This document shows positions 32,631 to 42,451 of a stretch of 64,000 nt of DNA, piece after piece. The first letter of the stretch is position 1, and each line of letters begins with the position of its first letter. Below the pieces are notes generated by a model. It did not search any database and was not told where the DNA came from. It saw nothing but the letters and a program-made list of their open reading frames with translations. Source of the stretch: Bacteroidia bacterium (GTDB lineage Bacteria; Bacteroidota; Bacteroidia; Flavobacteriales; Flavobacteriaceae); assembly GCA_030428705.1 (NCBI GenBank), contig JAUIDI010000001.1, forward strand, positions 558,001 to 622,000, read 5' to 3'. A program made the translations under genes and the position numbers.

Positions 32631-35009
32631 TTATTGCCCGTTATGGGTTTCGTTGTTCAAAAATTGTTCCAATGTAACTAAATCGGGTATCAAGACCTGT
32701 CTGGCCTTGCTGCCCTCAAAAGGTCCTACTATTCCCGCTGCTTCCAACTGATCTACGATACGACCTGCCCGGTTATATCCCAATTTCAGTTTGCGCTGGA
32801 TCAGCGAGGCAGAACCTTGTTGGGCCGTTACGATGACCTCGGCGGCTTCCCGGAACATGGCATCCCTATCGGAGATGTTATAATCAATACTTGTGCCAGA
32901 ATCCTCACCGACATACTCGGGTAACTCATACGCTTCCGGATATGCTCTTTGTGCTCCAATGTATTCGGTAATTTTAGCGACCTCGGGAGTGTCTACAAAG
33001 GCACATTGCAAACGCGTAACGTCGTTACCTTGGGTAAACAACATATCGCCCCTACCTATCAGCTGATCGGCCCCCTGGGTATCCAAGATCGTTCTTGAAT
33101 CTATCTTTGAAGTTACCCGAAATGCGATTCTCGCAGGGAAATTGGCTTTGATGATACCGGTAATAACGTTTACCGACGGTCGCTGCGTTGCGATTATCAG
33201 GTGAATACCTATGGCCCGGGCCAGTTGTGCCAAACGTGCTATGGGGGTTTCTACTTCCTTGCCCGCCGTCATAATCAGATCGGCAAACTCGTCGATGACC
33301 AAAATGATATATGGAAGGAATTTGTGCCCATCGTTTGGATTCAGCTTACGCGCCTTGAACTTGGTGTTGTACTCTTTAATGTTCCTTACCATGGCCAATT
33401 TCAACAGTTCGTATCGATTGTCCATTTCAATACAAAGGGAATTCAAGGTGTGTATGACCTTTGTATTATCGGTAATTATGGCGTCTTCTACATCGGGAAG
33501 TTTTGCCAAAAAGTGACGTTCTATCTTGTTGTAAAGTGTCAATTCGACCTTTTTTGGATCAACAAGGATGAATTTTACCTCGGCCGGATGTTTTTTGTAA
33601 AGAAGGGAAGTCAGCACGGCATTGAGCCCTACGGATTTACCCTGCCCGGTCGCCCCGGCCATAAGAAGGTGCGGCATTTTCGCAAGATCGACAACAAAGG
33701 TTTCGTTGCTGATCGTTTTTCCGAATGCGATCGGAAGCTGCATCTCTGCCTTTTGAAACTTGGTGGAGGCGATGACCGAACGCATGGAAACGATGGTCGC
33801 ATTTTTGTTGGGTACTTCGATACCGATGGTCCCCTTACCGGGAATCGGCGCGATGATTCGTATACCCAACGCCGCCAAAGATAAGGCGATATCATCCTCA
33901 AGGTTCTTGATCCTTGAAATGCGCACCCCCGCCTCGGGCACGATTTCGTATAGGGTTACCGTAGGCCCGATCGTTGCCTTGATCTGGGCGATGCCGATTT
34001 TGTAGTTTCGTAAGGTTTCGACAATTCTGTTCTTGTTTTCTTCAAGTTCTTCCTGGTTGATGGTTATCCCACCGGAAACACCATGTTGGTCCAGCAGCTC
34101 GATAGTCGGAAACTTATAATTGCCAAGCTCAAGCGTCGGGTCGAACTCGCCGAAATCCTCTACAAGCTTATTAGCAATATTGTCCTTCACTTCTTTTTCC
34201 TCGACAATTTTCTCGACCTGCATCGACAGATCATCCTCAATTTCCTTTTCGGCCGGTTTGGAAATTTCGAGATCGGTATTGCCTGTTTCTTTTTTTAACG
34301 GAGGAATATCTTCCTTGTGGGTATAGGTGTCGATGATTACGGGAGTTTCATCCTCGGGGCTTAACTGGACCTCGGTCGAATTTTCGTCGTTCTTGTTTTT
34401 TTTGAATTCAGAGGCGATAGCATCCGATTTCTTTTGGAAGTACTTTGCGGCACCATCGGGTGTGAATTTGAACAGGCGTACCAGAATAAATATAAGACCG
34501 AAAAGCAATAACAGAAACACACCTATTTTGCCTGTATAATCCTGCAAAAAGTCATTCATCTCATAGCCGACGAGCCCACCGAGCAAAGGTCTTTCGATGG
34601 CAAAGAATCCAAGTGCGATGGATATCCAGATGACAAAGATCAATCCCCAAATCCATTTTTTAAAAAGTCCTTTAGTGGCAAGGCTCATGAACATGTACAA
34701 TCCGGTAACGAACAAAAGAAACGGAAATATAAGGGAAGCAAGACCAAAGCCCCTGTACATGAAAAAGTGACTTACATTGGCCCCGAACTTGTTCAAAAGA
34801 TTTTCGGCTTCCTTGTTGCGGTCGGCGAATTCGGTCAACAAACTCTGATCGTCCTGCCAGGTGAAATAGAATGAGATAAAGGAAAAAAACAGAGCGATAC
34901 TGAAGAGCATCAAAAGGCTTCCCAGTATGATTTTATTTTGTTTGGATAATCTAAAAGTGCTGCCTTTCCTGGTAGTTTTCGGCTTTGACTTTCTTCCCTT
35001 CTTTGCCAT
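32631..35009 (-). CDS. ftsK: DNA translocase FtsK/SpoIIIE
   Basis: A 792-aa septal DNA pump that clears chromosome termini during division and activates XerCD recombination. The N-terminal basic cytosolic tip is followed by four membrane helices (about residues 28-50, 80-100, 115-135, 158-178), then an acidic linker (about 200-285). The motor has Walker A GATGQGKSVGLNAV (about 455-468), Walker B ILVIDEFADL (about 572-581) and IIATQRPSVNVITG. The C-terminal winged-helix gamma domain (ASLIQRKLKLGYNRAGRIVD) reads KOPS-type DNA. It leads the lolA-lptF/G-ribBA gene run. Full length for the family. Confidence 0.97.
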   Translation of the reverse strand: MAKKGRKSKPKTTRKGSTFRLSKQNKIILGSLLMLFSIALFFSFISFYFTWQDDQSLLTEFADRNKEAENLLNKFGANVSHFFMYRGFGLASLIFPFLLFVTGLYMFMSLATKGLFKKWIWGLIFVIWISIALGFFAIERPLLGGLVGYEMNDFLQDYTGKIGVFLLLLFGLIFILVRLFKFTPDGAAKYFQKKSDAIASEFKKNKNDENSTEVQLSPEDETPVIIDTYTHKEDIPPLKKETGNTDLEISKPAEKEIEDDLSMQVEKIVEEKEVKDNIANKLVEDFGEFDPTLELGNYKFPTIELLDQHGVSGGITINQEELEENKNRIVETLRNYKIGIAQIKATIGPTVTLYEIVPEAGVRISRIKNLEDDIALSLAALGIRIIAPIPGKGTIGIEVPNKNATIVSMRSVIASTKFQKAEMQLPIAFGKTISNETFVVDLAKMPHLLMAGATGQGKSVGLNAVLTSLLYKKHPAEVKFILVDPKKVELTLYNKIERHFLAKLPDVEDAIITDNTKVIHTLNSLCIEMDNRYELLKLAMVRNIKEYNTKFKARKLNPNDGHKFLPYIILVIDEFADLIMTAGKEVETPIARLAQLARAIGIHLIIATQRPSVNVITGIIKANFPARIAFRVTSKIDSRTILDTQGADQLIGRGDMLFTQGNDVTRLQCAFVDTPEVAKITEYIGAQRAYPEAYELPEYVGEDSGTSIDYNISDRDAMFREAAEVIVTAQQGSASLIQRKLKLGYNRAGRIVDQLEAAGIVGPFEGSKARQVLIPDLVTLEQFLNNETHNGQ

Positions 35010-35247
35010 TAAATCGTTGATTCTGGGGGTAAAAATACAAATTTACTGTCTGAGAGACTATTTTGAAAAATCATGAATTATTTTCTTATTGACACTTTTA
35101 ATGTGTTACTCCATTATCCCGATAGCTATCTGAATTGAACCGAAATATTACAATGCTTAAAAACTTCATCTGGCTCTCAAAAATAGAACGGACAATATCC
35201 ATGATATATTTCAAAATAATACCTAAACTATCGGAGTTTTACCACGC

Positions 35248-35613
35248 TTAAAAAATCTTCGGGATATATATGATCAAACCGACCACTGCCGCCGCTACGG
35301 ATACGAGCATGACGGCACCCGCCGATATATCTTTTAAGAATCCGATACGCTCATCGAACTCAGGTTGACAGAAATCAGCCAATTTTTCAACGGCCGTATT
35401 CAGCCCTTCGACGCCAAGAACCAATGCAATTGCCAAAATCTGTAGAATCCATTCCGTATTCGATATTTCAAAGTAGAAGCCAAGGGCGGTCACGATTAAT
35501 GCAAGTACCACCTGTACCTTTATGCTTGCTTCGGTACGAATCAGTAATAATGCTCCGCGCACGGCATATCGGACCGCTTTGAGTCGGTTTACGAGGAAAG
35601 ATTCCTTAGGCAT
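35248..35613 (-). CDS. dgkA: Diacylglycerol kinase-family membrane protein
   Basis: A 121-aa three-helix membrane kinase of the DgkA/undecaprenol kinase family, phosphorylating diacylglycerol or undecaprenol. The signature VEGLNTAVEKLADFCQPEFD (about residues 64-83) holds the catalytic glutamates. RYAVRGALLLIRTEASIKVQ is the N-terminal amphipathic region. The C-terminal membrane helix is AVMLVSVAAAVVGLIIYIP. The gene start overlaps the tpx stop by 8 bases. The glutamate/asparagine active site is intact. Undecaprenol versus diacylglycerol preference cannot be decided from sequence. Confidence 0.93.
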   Translation of the reverse strand: MPKESFLVNRLKAVRYAVRGALLLIRTEASIKVQVVLALIVTALGFYFEISNTEWILQILAIALVLGVEGLNTAVEKLADFCQPEFDERIGFLKDISAGAVMLVSVAAAVVGLIIYIPKIF

Positions 35614-36112
35614 TCCTTAACGCTTCAAGTGCAGAAGAATAGTCGGGTTCATCGACCGTTTCGGGAACTTGTTCGGTATAGACGACATCGCCGTTTTCAT
35701 TCAAAACGACTATGCTCCTGGAAAGAAGCGATTCTAAAGGCCCATCGGTAAACGTCACTTGATACGCTTCGCCAAAACCGCCGTCTTTGAAATCGGAAAG
35801 CATTTCCACTTTATCTATTCCCTCGGCTCCACAAAATCGTGCTTGTGCAAAGGGAAGGTCCTTCGAAATACATAGTACTGCCGTATTGCTCAAACTTGCA
35901 GCCTCTTTGTTGAATTCACGTACCGATTGGGCACAGGTGCCGGTATCGACGCTCGGGAAAATATTCAAAACTATCTTTTGGCCCTTGTAATCGGATAACG
36001 AGATAGGGGATAGGTCATTTTTGGTCAATTGAAATTCGGGAGCCTTGCTACCAACAGCAGGTAAATCACCTAATGTATGGATTGCATTTCCTTTTAGCGT
36101 TACGGTTGCCAT
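35606..36112 (-). CDS. tpx: Thiol peroxidase (Tpx)
   Basis: A 168-aa atypical 2-Cys peroxiredoxin that reduces hydroperoxides with thioredoxin. The peroxidatic cysteine lies in IFPSVDTGTCAQSVREFN (about residue 60), and the resolving cysteine in FAQARFCGAEG (about residue 94). The N-terminus MATVTLKGNAIHTLGDLP is the Tpx-specific beta-hairpin. Length and both cysteines match active enzymes. It is cotranscribed with dgkA, overlapping it by 8 bases, which is probably packing rather than a functional link. Confidence 0.95.
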   Translation of the reverse strand: MATVTLKGNAIHTLGDLPAVGSKAPEFQLTKNDLSPISLSDYKGQKIVLNIFPSVDTGTCAQSVREFNKEAASLSNTAVLCISKDLPFAQARFCGAEGIDKVEMLSDFKDGGFGEAYQVTFTDGPLESLLSRSIVVLNENGDVVYTEQVPETVDEPDYSSALEALRNA

Positions 36113-36201
36113 ATTGAGTATTTTAAATTTGGCGTGAAATTAGAAATATTACCCTAAAATGTAAAACATTGGGCAAGAAAATAAGAAGGCGGATTTTTGA
36201 A

Positions 36202-37683
36202 CTATTCGGCGGGTATCAATTTTTTGATCTTGATCTGTAAGGCGGCAAAGAGCAAGGTCATCATCGGACTCAACCAGTTGAAGATGGCATAAAGGAAATA
36301 CTCGCCTACGCCGACACCGAGTACGCCACTATGATAGGCACCACATGTATTCCATGGAATCAGGACCGAGGTTACGGTTCCTGAATCCTCTAAAGTACGG
36401 CTTAAATTCTCAGGTGCTAAACCTCTGTCTTTATATGCTTTGGAAAACATTTTTCCTGGAACAACGATAGCCAGATACTGATCGGATGCCGTAACGTTCA
36501 GGGCAAGGCAGCTTCCTACCGTGCTGGCAAAAAGTCCGAAAGTCGTTTTGGCCATGGCCAGCAAAGCTTTCGTAATACGCGAAAGTGCCCCAATGCCATC
36601 CATGACCCCGCCGAATACCATGGCACATACAATCAACCAAATGGTACCCAACATGCCTTCCATGCCCTTTGCAGAGAATAAATCGTTCAAAGCTTCATTG
36701 TCCGTGGGAATCGATGTTTTTGTCGTGATGGCCTTGAGAATACCTTTATAACCCGATTCGAAAGTCAACTCCGATACACCGGTGATTCCGGCAACGATTC
36801 CGGGTTGGAATAACAAGGCGAAAACCGCACCTAACAAAGTGCCTATTAGCAAAGCGGCCAAAGGTGGTGTTTTCTTGACAATCAAAAAAATCACGACGAT
36901 CGGTACCAAGAACAACCACCCGTTGATGTTGAAAGTGGCATCTATGGAGGCCAATATCGCAGCCGTATCGGCGGAACCGGATGTGTCGATAGCAAATCCC
37001 ATTATGATAAACACTACCAGTGTTACCACAATGGTCGGTATGGTGGTCAAAGTCATGTATTTGATGTGGTCGAACAATTCGCCGCCCGCCATGGCGGGGG
37101 CCAAATTCGTGGTATCGCTTAGCGGGGACATCTTATCCCCAAAATACGCTCCGGAAAGCACCGCACCGGCGGTCATTCCCAATGATATGCCCAAAGCATC
37201 GCCAATTCCTATCAGAGCAATACCCACGGTAGCTGCAGTTGTCCAGCTGCTACCGGTAGCGACCGAAATGATTGCACATATAACAACGCAGGCCGCAAGA
37301 AATATCGTGGGATTCAAGATCTGAAGTCCATAATAAATCATTGCGGGAATGATACCGCTGACCAACCAAGTTCCCGCCAAGGCGCCGACCATTAATAAAA
37401 TAAGCAAGGCGCCAGTAGTCGATTTTACATTTTCGGCCACTTCGGCCAACATCTGTTTATAGGAAACTTTGTTGAAAAAACCGACTATCGCGGCCACGGC
37501 CCCGCCCAAAAGCAGAATGAATTGATTTGAGCCGCTGATGGCATCGTCGCCAAATACATACACATTGTAGGCCAACATGCCGACCAGTGCAAAAACAGGG
37601 ATCAAAGCTTCCCAAATGTTCAGTTCGCGGTTCTCTACAATGTGCTCGTCTTGACGGAATTTTTTGGATTCGCGGTCTTTCAT
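36202..37683 (-). CDS. nhaC: NhaC-family Na+/H+ antiporter
   Basis: A 493-aa polytopic inner-membrane antiporter with about 11-12 helices that exchanges sodium for protons. The family's conserved block is GSSWTTAATVGIALIGIGDA, then GAYFGDKMSPLSDTTNLAPA (about residues 178-197), where the aspartates are likely ion ligands. The C-terminal half has LNVTASDQYLAIVVPG and the NTCGAYHSGVLGV region. A cytosolic charged N-terminus precedes the first helix. It stands alone on the minus strand. It is expected in a marine bacterium coping with high sodium. Confidence 0.92.
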   Translation of the reverse strand: MKDRESKKFRQDEHIVENRELNIWEALIPVFALVGMLAYNVYVFGDDAISGSNQFILLLGGAVAAIVGFFNKVSYKQMLAEVAENVKSTTGALLILLMVGALAGTWLVSGIIPAMIYYGLQILNPTIFLAACVVICAIISVATGSSWTTAATVGIALIGIGDALGISLGMTAGAVLSGAYFGDKMSPLSDTTNLAPAMAGGELFDHIKYMTLTTIPTIVVTLVVFIIMGFAIDTSGSADTAAILASIDATFNINGWLFLVPIVVIFLIVKKTPPLAALLIGTLLGAVFALLFQPGIVAGITGVSELTFESGYKGILKAITTKTSIPTDNEALNDLFSAKGMEGMLGTIWLIVCAMVFGGVMDGIGALSRITKALLAMAKTTFGLFASTVGSCLALNVTASDQYLAIVVPGKMFSKAYKDRGLAPENLSRTLEDSGTVTSVLIPWNTCGAYHSGVLGVGVGEYFLYAIFNWLSPMMTLLFAALQIKIKKLIPAE

Positions 37684-37755
37684 GGTATCGTTTGGTTACC
37701 CCGTAATATTACGATTTTGGCAACGGTTGTGCAAATTCATAAAAGCCGTTGACGA

Positions 37756-38976
37756 TCAGTGTCTTATGGTATCCATCGATAGAATGCCCAACTTTTTCAT
37801 ACATGCCGTCATCATTTCGTAGGTTCGCTGAATATCATTGTCAAGACCGATCGAAAAACGAATGAGTCCGTCGCTGAGCCCCATTGTTTTTTGCTCTTCC
37901 AAGGGAATTTCCGATGAGGTCGAGGTGCCCGGGGCACTGAACAACGTTTTGTAAAACCCGAGGCTTACGGCCAGATAACCCAGTTTTTGGTCTTGAATCA
38001 TTTCCATCAAGGCATTGGCTTTTTCAAGGGAGCCGACATCCACCGTCATCAGACCTCCGAACCCATATTCGTGGTTCATTTGATTTTTAATAGTCTCGTG
38101 ACCGGGGTGCGATTTTAAACCCGGATAAACAACGCGCAAACCGTCTTTTTCAAAATTTTGTGCAAGATACATGGCATTTTCACTATGCTTTTTCATCCTG
38201 ATATGCAAAGTGCGCATATTTTTTAGGATGGAAGCCGCACGCAGACTGTCCAAGGTGCTTCCCAATAACATTCCCGCACCATTGTTTACATCTTTTAGGC
38301 CCAAACAGAATTCTTTGGTACCACATACCGCACCTGCTACACAATCACTGGTACCGTTGATGAATTTGGTAAGGCTGTGAATGACGATATCCGCACCTAA
38401 TTTTACCGGGCCGATCGTTAGGGGTGAAAAGGTATTATCGACGGCCAATGGCAAATTATGTTTTTTGGTCAATTTTGAAAGCGCCCTAAGGTCGGCGATT
38501 TCCAATAACGGGTTGCTTACGCTTTCGCAATAGACCAGTTTGGTTTTTGGGGTTATCGCTTCTTCGACCGCATCAATATTCGTGATATCTACGAAGGACA
38601 CCTTAATGCCAAATTTGACCAGGAAGTTCTTCATGAAGGCATAAGTGCCACCATATATGGTACGGCTGCTTATTATGTGGTCACCGGTATCGCACAATTG
38701 CATGATGACGGCGGTAATAGCTCCCATGCCACTTGCCGTAACATTGGCCGTTTCGGTGCCTTCCATAGCGGCCAAAGCCTCACCAAGATAGAGATTGGAG
38801 GGTGAGGAGTGCCTGCTATATAAATAACAACCTTCGGTATTGCCCTCAAAAGTATCGAACATGGTCTTAGCGGATAAAAACGTGTAGGTGGAAGAATCTG
38901 AAATCGATGGATTCACCCCACCGTATTCACCAAAATATTGGAGGTCCTGCAATTGATCTGACGCTTTATATTTCAT
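37756..38976 (-). CDS. Trans-sulfuration family PLP enzyme (methionine gamma-lyase-like)
   Basis: A 406-aa Cys/Met-metabolism PLP enzyme. Cofactor contacts include ASGMGAITAVIMQL, the aspartate in LAVDNTFSPLTIG, and the Schiff-base lysine in SLTKFINGTSDCVAGAV (about residue 207). CYLYSRHSSPSN matches the neighbouring-subunit tyrosine/arginine phosphate clamp. Members split methionine or cystathionine, or make them. The cysteine typical of well-studied methionine gamma-lyases (LYGCT) is glycine here (IYGGT), so the exact reaction is uncertain. The divergent Lrp/AsnC gene 154 bases away suggests amino-acid-responsive control. Confidence 0.88.
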   Translation of the reverse strand: MKYKASDQLQDLQYFGEYGGVNPSISDSSTYTFLSAKTMFDTFEGNTEGCYLYSRHSSPSNLYLGEALAAMEGTETANVTASGMGAITAVIMQLCDTGDHIISSRTIYGGTYAFMKNFLVKFGIKVSFVDITNIDAVEEAITPKTKLVYCESVSNPLLEIADLRALSKLTKKHNLPLAVDNTFSPLTIGPVKLGADIVIHSLTKFINGTSDCVAGAVCGTKEFCLGLKDVNNGAGMLLGSTLDSLRAASILKNMRTLHIRMKKHSENAMYLAQNFEKDGLRVVYPGLKSHPGHETIKNQMNHEYGFGGLMTVDVGSLEKANALMEMIQDQKLGYLAVSLGFYKTLFSAPGTSTSSEIPLEEQKTMGLSDGLIRFSIGLDNDIQRTYEMMTACMKKLGILSMDTIRH

Positions 38977-39130
38977 GGTTTGGAATTTTTTTGGAAAATA
39001 AAAGTACCGCTCAAATGATTAATTATCAATATAATAGTATTATGGCAGAAAATAAATCTATATTTATATGTGTAAATAGAATTAAACACTATCTTTAAAC
39101 TTCAACTAAAGCCAAAATAGAAATAAAATC

Positions 39131-39592
39131 ATGACCAGACTTGATGAGGTAGACAAGCGATTGTTAATGATGTTACAGGCCGATAGCAAGAAAACGACCA
39201 AGGAATACGCCAATGTTCTCGGTCTTTCCGTCACCGCTATCTACGAGCGCATAAAACGATTGGAAAAAACAGGGGTAATCACCACTTATGCCGCTTTGGT
39301 CGATAAGCAAAAAATAGGCAAGGCCTTTGTAGTGCTGTGCCATGTGAAATTGATACAGCATTCAAAAGAGTTTTTGACCCAATTCGAAAGAGAAGTGCTC
39401 AAGTTGGAAGAAGTTGTCGAGTGCTATCACATTAGCGGTGATTACGATTATATTCTCAAAATATATGTTGGAAATATGCAGGAATATCGAGAGTTTATGG
39501 TCTCGAAACTTACGGTCATCAAGCATATCGGGAGTACCCAAAGCTCTTTTATCATTGGTGAAGTCAAGCACACGACGGCTATCAGTCTTTGA
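39131..39592 (+). CDS. Lrp/AsnC-family transcriptional regulator
   Basis: A 153-aa feast/famine regulator. The N-terminal helix-turn-helix (about residues 4-55) includes YANVLGLSVTAIYERIKRLE. The C-terminal RAM domain (about 65-150) has EEVVECYHISGDYDYILKIY and the glycine ligand loop. It is divergent from the methionine gamma-lyase-like gene, which it probably controls in response to an amino acid; this is an inference from position. It reads away from its target and towards lpd, which has its own -7 element. Confidence 0.93.
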   Translation: MTRLDEVDKRLLMMLQADSKKTTKEYANVLGLSVTAIYERIKRLEKTGVITTYAALVDKQKIGKAFVVLCHVKLIQHSKEFLTQFEREVLKLEEVVECYHISGDYDYILKIYVGNMQEYREFMVSKLTVIKHIGSTQSSFIIGEVKHTTAISL

Positions 39593-39618
39593 ACGCCGGT
39601 TAAACCAAAAATTAGTAC

Positions 39619-39626
39619 TAATTTTG
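39619..39626 (+). promoter_or_regulatory. -7 promoter element of lpd
   Basis: TAATTTTG is a perfect TAnnTTTG match, 18 bases before the lpd ATG. A -33 TTTG is present at 39588-39591, but the 27-base spacing is longer than usual. Confidence 0.4.
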
Positions 39627-39643
39627 TTGGAAATTTATTTTCT

Positions 39644-41050
39644 ATGACTCAATATGATGTGGCCGTAATCGGCTCTGGACCTGGTGGATACGTCGCGGCT
39701 ATTCGTTGCGCTCAACTCGGAATGAAAACGGCAATAATTGAAAAATACGGTACTTTGGGTGGTACTTGCCTCAATGTGGGATGTATTCCTTCAAAGGCTT
39801 TGTTGGATTCGTCACACCACTATGAAGATGCCGTTAAGCATTTTGAGGAACATGGAATCGAGATTCCGGGGGAAGTAAAAGTCAACCTGGAAAAAATGAT
39901 CGAACGTAAGCAGGCGGTTGTAGACCAAACCTGCACCGGGGTCAAATTTTTGATGGACAAGAATAAGATCGATGTATTCGAAGGCCTGGGAAGTTTTAAG
40001 GATGCAACACATGTCAGTATCAAAAAAAACGATGGAAAGACCGAGACCATAGAAGCGAAAAATACCATTATTGCAACAGGGTCGAAACCGTCGACTTTGC
40101 CGTTCATCAAATTGGACAAAGAGCGTATCATTACCTCCACGGAAGCGTTAAGGCTTAAGGAAGTTCCCAAACATATGATCGTGATCGGTGGCGGGGTCAT
40201 CGGTTTGGAACTTGGGCAGGTATATAAAAGATTGGGGGCCGAGGTCACTGTCGTGGAATATATGGATAGGATTATACCCGGAATGGACGGCTCCTTGTCC
40301 AAAGAACTTATGAAAGTGCTCAAGAAGCAAAAAATGAAGTTCAATTTGTCGCACAAAGTAAAATCCGTTGAGCGCAAGGGCAAAGAAGTAATCGTAAAGG
40401 CGGATGACAAAAAAGGCCAAGAGATCGTATTTACCGGCGATTATTGTTTGGTTTCCGTTGGTAGGAGACCATATACCGATGGCTTGAACCTTGAAGCCGC
40501 CGGAGTCAAACTTGATGATCGGGGCAGGGTAGCGGTCAACGACCATCTGCAGACCAATATTTCAAATATATATGCCATCGGTGATGTAATCCGAGGTGCC
40601 ATGTTGGCCCATAAAGCAGAAGAGGAAGGCACTTTGGTCGCTGAGCAACTAGCGGGACAAAAACCGCATATCGATTACAATTTGATTCCGGGAGTGGTCT
40701 ATACTTGGCCGGAGGTCGCAGCCGTGGGCAAGACCGAGGAAGAATTGAAAGAAGCTGGCGTAGAATATAAAACAGGGCAGTTTCCCATGCGGGCTTTGGG
40801 CCGTGCCCGAGCCAGTATGGATGTTGATGGGTTTGTCAAGATTCTAGCGGATAAAAAGACAGATGAAGTCTTGGGTGTTCATATGATCGGGGCGAGATGT
40901 GCCGATTTGATTACCGAAGGCGTGACCGCTATGGAATTCCGGGCATCCGCGGAAGATATTGCCCGTATGAGCCATGCGCACCCGACCTATGCGGAAGCTG
41001 TAAAGGAAGCGGCGTTGGCAGCAACTGACGACCGTGCGTTACACGTTTAG
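39644..41050 (+). CDS. lpdA: Dihydrolipoyl dehydrogenase
   Basis: A 468-aa FAD enzyme (E3) that reoxidises dihydrolipoamide in pyruvate and 2-oxoglutarate dehydrogenase complexes and in glycine cleavage. FAD binds at VIGSGPGGYVAAIRCAQLG (about residues 7-25). The redox disulphide is GGTCLNVGCIPSKALL (about 38-53). NAD binds at VIGGGVIGLELGQVYKRLGA, the second FAD contact is YAIGDVIRGAMLAHKAEEEG, and the catalytic His-Glu is in SHAHPTYAEAVKEA at the C-terminus. It is encoded alone, not with E1/E2 genes, as expected for an E3 shared between complexes. Confidence 0.97.
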   Translation: MTQYDVAVIGSGPGGYVAAIRCAQLGMKTAIIEKYGTLGGTCLNVGCIPSKALLDSSHHYEDAVKHFEEHGIEIPGEVKVNLEKMIERKQAVVDQTCTGVKFLMDKNKIDVFEGLGSFKDATHVSIKKNDGKTETIEAKNTIIATGSKPSTLPFIKLDKERIITSTEALRLKEVPKHMIVIGGGVIGLELGQVYKRLGAEVTVVEYMDRIIPGMDGSLSKELMKVLKKQKMKFNLSHKVKSVERKGKEVIVKADDKKGQEIVFTGDYCLVSVGRRPYTDGLNLEAAGVKLDDRGRVAVNDHLQTNISNIYAIGDVIRGAMLAHKAEEEGTLVAEQLAGQKPHIDYNLIPGVVYTWPEVAAVGKTEEELKEAGVEYKTGQFPMRALGRARASMDVDGFVKILADKKTDEVLGVHMIGARCADLITEGVTAMEFRASAEDIARMSHAHPTYAEAVKEAALAATDDRALHV

Positions 41051-41124
41051 GTCTTTAGGGATTTAGAGCGGCATATCGAAAAAACTTACTGCAACCCATT
41101 TGATAGCTTGGCGAATAGGGCAAA

Positions 41125-42309
41125 CTAATTTTTGGACAGGCCTAAAACTCTTAGTAGCCGAGTGGTTCCCGTTTTAAAGTTTTTTTGTATCAATAGTAAA
41201 ATCGGTTCCGATTTATCCGTTACATATTTGAATCCGTTGCCAATGGCCGATTTGATGTCCGCCTTATGTTTTTCATATTGCAATGCGGCTATCGTACAGA
41301 CGGCCATAAAAAGAATGGCCGCAGGGATAACTACCATTGGAGAAAGCGAATGGTTGAAGAAACGATAGAATCCTAAACCGGTAAAACTGCCATAAAGAAT
41401 AACAAAATGGACAACGTAAATAGAAAGAGTGCTTGAACCTATCTTTAACAGGTTTTTGTTGGTCATCAAACTTCTGAAAAGCATAAAAACGGCAAATACC
41501 AGAAAAACATCCCCCAAACGAATGAACAAATAGTTGTTCGAGTAAATATCGGTGAAAAGCGGAATGTCCGTAGCTTTTGACAAGGTAACAAAAAGGCTAG
41601 AGGAATAGAAAATCAATACGCTTCCCGCCAAAACGGCTATTGCGATGGCAACTGGATATAAATATTTGAAATGTCCAAAGCGTTTGAATAAAATTGATAA
41701 AAAGCCGCCCAAAGTGGCATAGCCGAACCAAGGTATAATGGTAAATACAGAACCGTTGGCCCTTGTAAAATAATTGGCCAAAGCATCGGGTAAAAGGCTG
41801 TACGAGAAAGTCTTGTAGACAGGTTCGAAAAGGAACAACAATAGTGTTACACTGACCAAAGTGAACGGAAACAGGAACTTTCCTCGCTGCTGTGTCAACA
41901 AGTAAATCCCGATGATTCCTAATATTGAAAGGCCGATACAGTGCAACACGTCTACCAAGTAAAAAGCATTGTAAATTTGACCTTTAAGGAGTCCAAAAAG
42001 GTTTAATCGAAGCAAGTACCCTATCAGCAGAAGTTGCAATCCACGTCTGATACCTTTTTTGACCCTCGGATTTTCCAAGCCTTTTTGTGGGACACGAATC
42101 AATAGGTACGTAAAGATAAACCCGGAAACGGTAAAGAAAACGGGGGCCGTAATACCCCTGAAATATTTCCAGATACCATAAACATCGCTCGAATTGTCAC
42201 GAAAGGCATTATCGAGCAATCCGTCTATAAAATGCCCCTGTAGCATCATAAGGATGGCCCATGCCCTCATGGCATCGATAAAGTAGAGTCTCGCCGGTTT
42301 CTTTTCCAA
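41125..42309 (-). CDS. Acyltransferase-type polytopic membrane protein (DUF1624/acyltransferase 3-like)
   Basis: A 394-aa inner-membrane protein with about ten helices. The N-terminus RLYFIDAMRAWAILMMLQGH (about residues 7-26) matches the R-x-x-x-x-D...H pattern of membrane O-acyltransferases and DUF1624/HGSNAT-like proteins, where the histidine and arginine contact the acyl-CoA. FFTVSGFIFTYLLI follows as in acyltransferase 3 proteins. The start is TTG; no ATG precedes it in frame, and the next ATG would cut into the motif. It probably acetylates an envelope glycan. It stands alone on the minus strand. Confidence 0.8.
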   Translation of the reverse strand: MEKKPARLYFIDAMRAWAILMMLQGHFIDGLLDNAFRDNSSDVYGIWKYFRGITAPVFFTVSGFIFTYLLIRVPQKGLENPRVKKGIRRGLQLLLIGYLLRLNLFGLLKGQIYNAFYLVDVLHCIGLSILGIIGIYLLTQQRGKFLFPFTLVSVTLLLFLFEPVYKTFSYSLLPDALANYFTRANGSVFTIIPWFGYATLGGFLSILFKRFGHFKYLYPVAIAIAVLAGSVLIFYSSSLFVTLSKATDIPLFTDIYSNNYLFIRLGDVFLVFAVFMLFRSLMTNKNLLKIGSSTLSIYVVHFVILYGSFTGLGFYRFFNHSLSPMVVIPAAILFMAVCTIAALQYEKHKADIKSAIGNGFKYVTDKSEPILLLIQKNFKTGTTRLLRVLGLSKN

Positions 42310-42451
42310 CTGAATTTTATTTTCCCTTGTTTTACATCCCTATATACCTGTGAAACAGATTGTTCGGATGTTTCATGGGGCAAAATTAGACAAAATTTGC
42401 GCAAATCGATTGTATTTACGGTATTTTCGCGACTAAACCTAAAACGTATAT

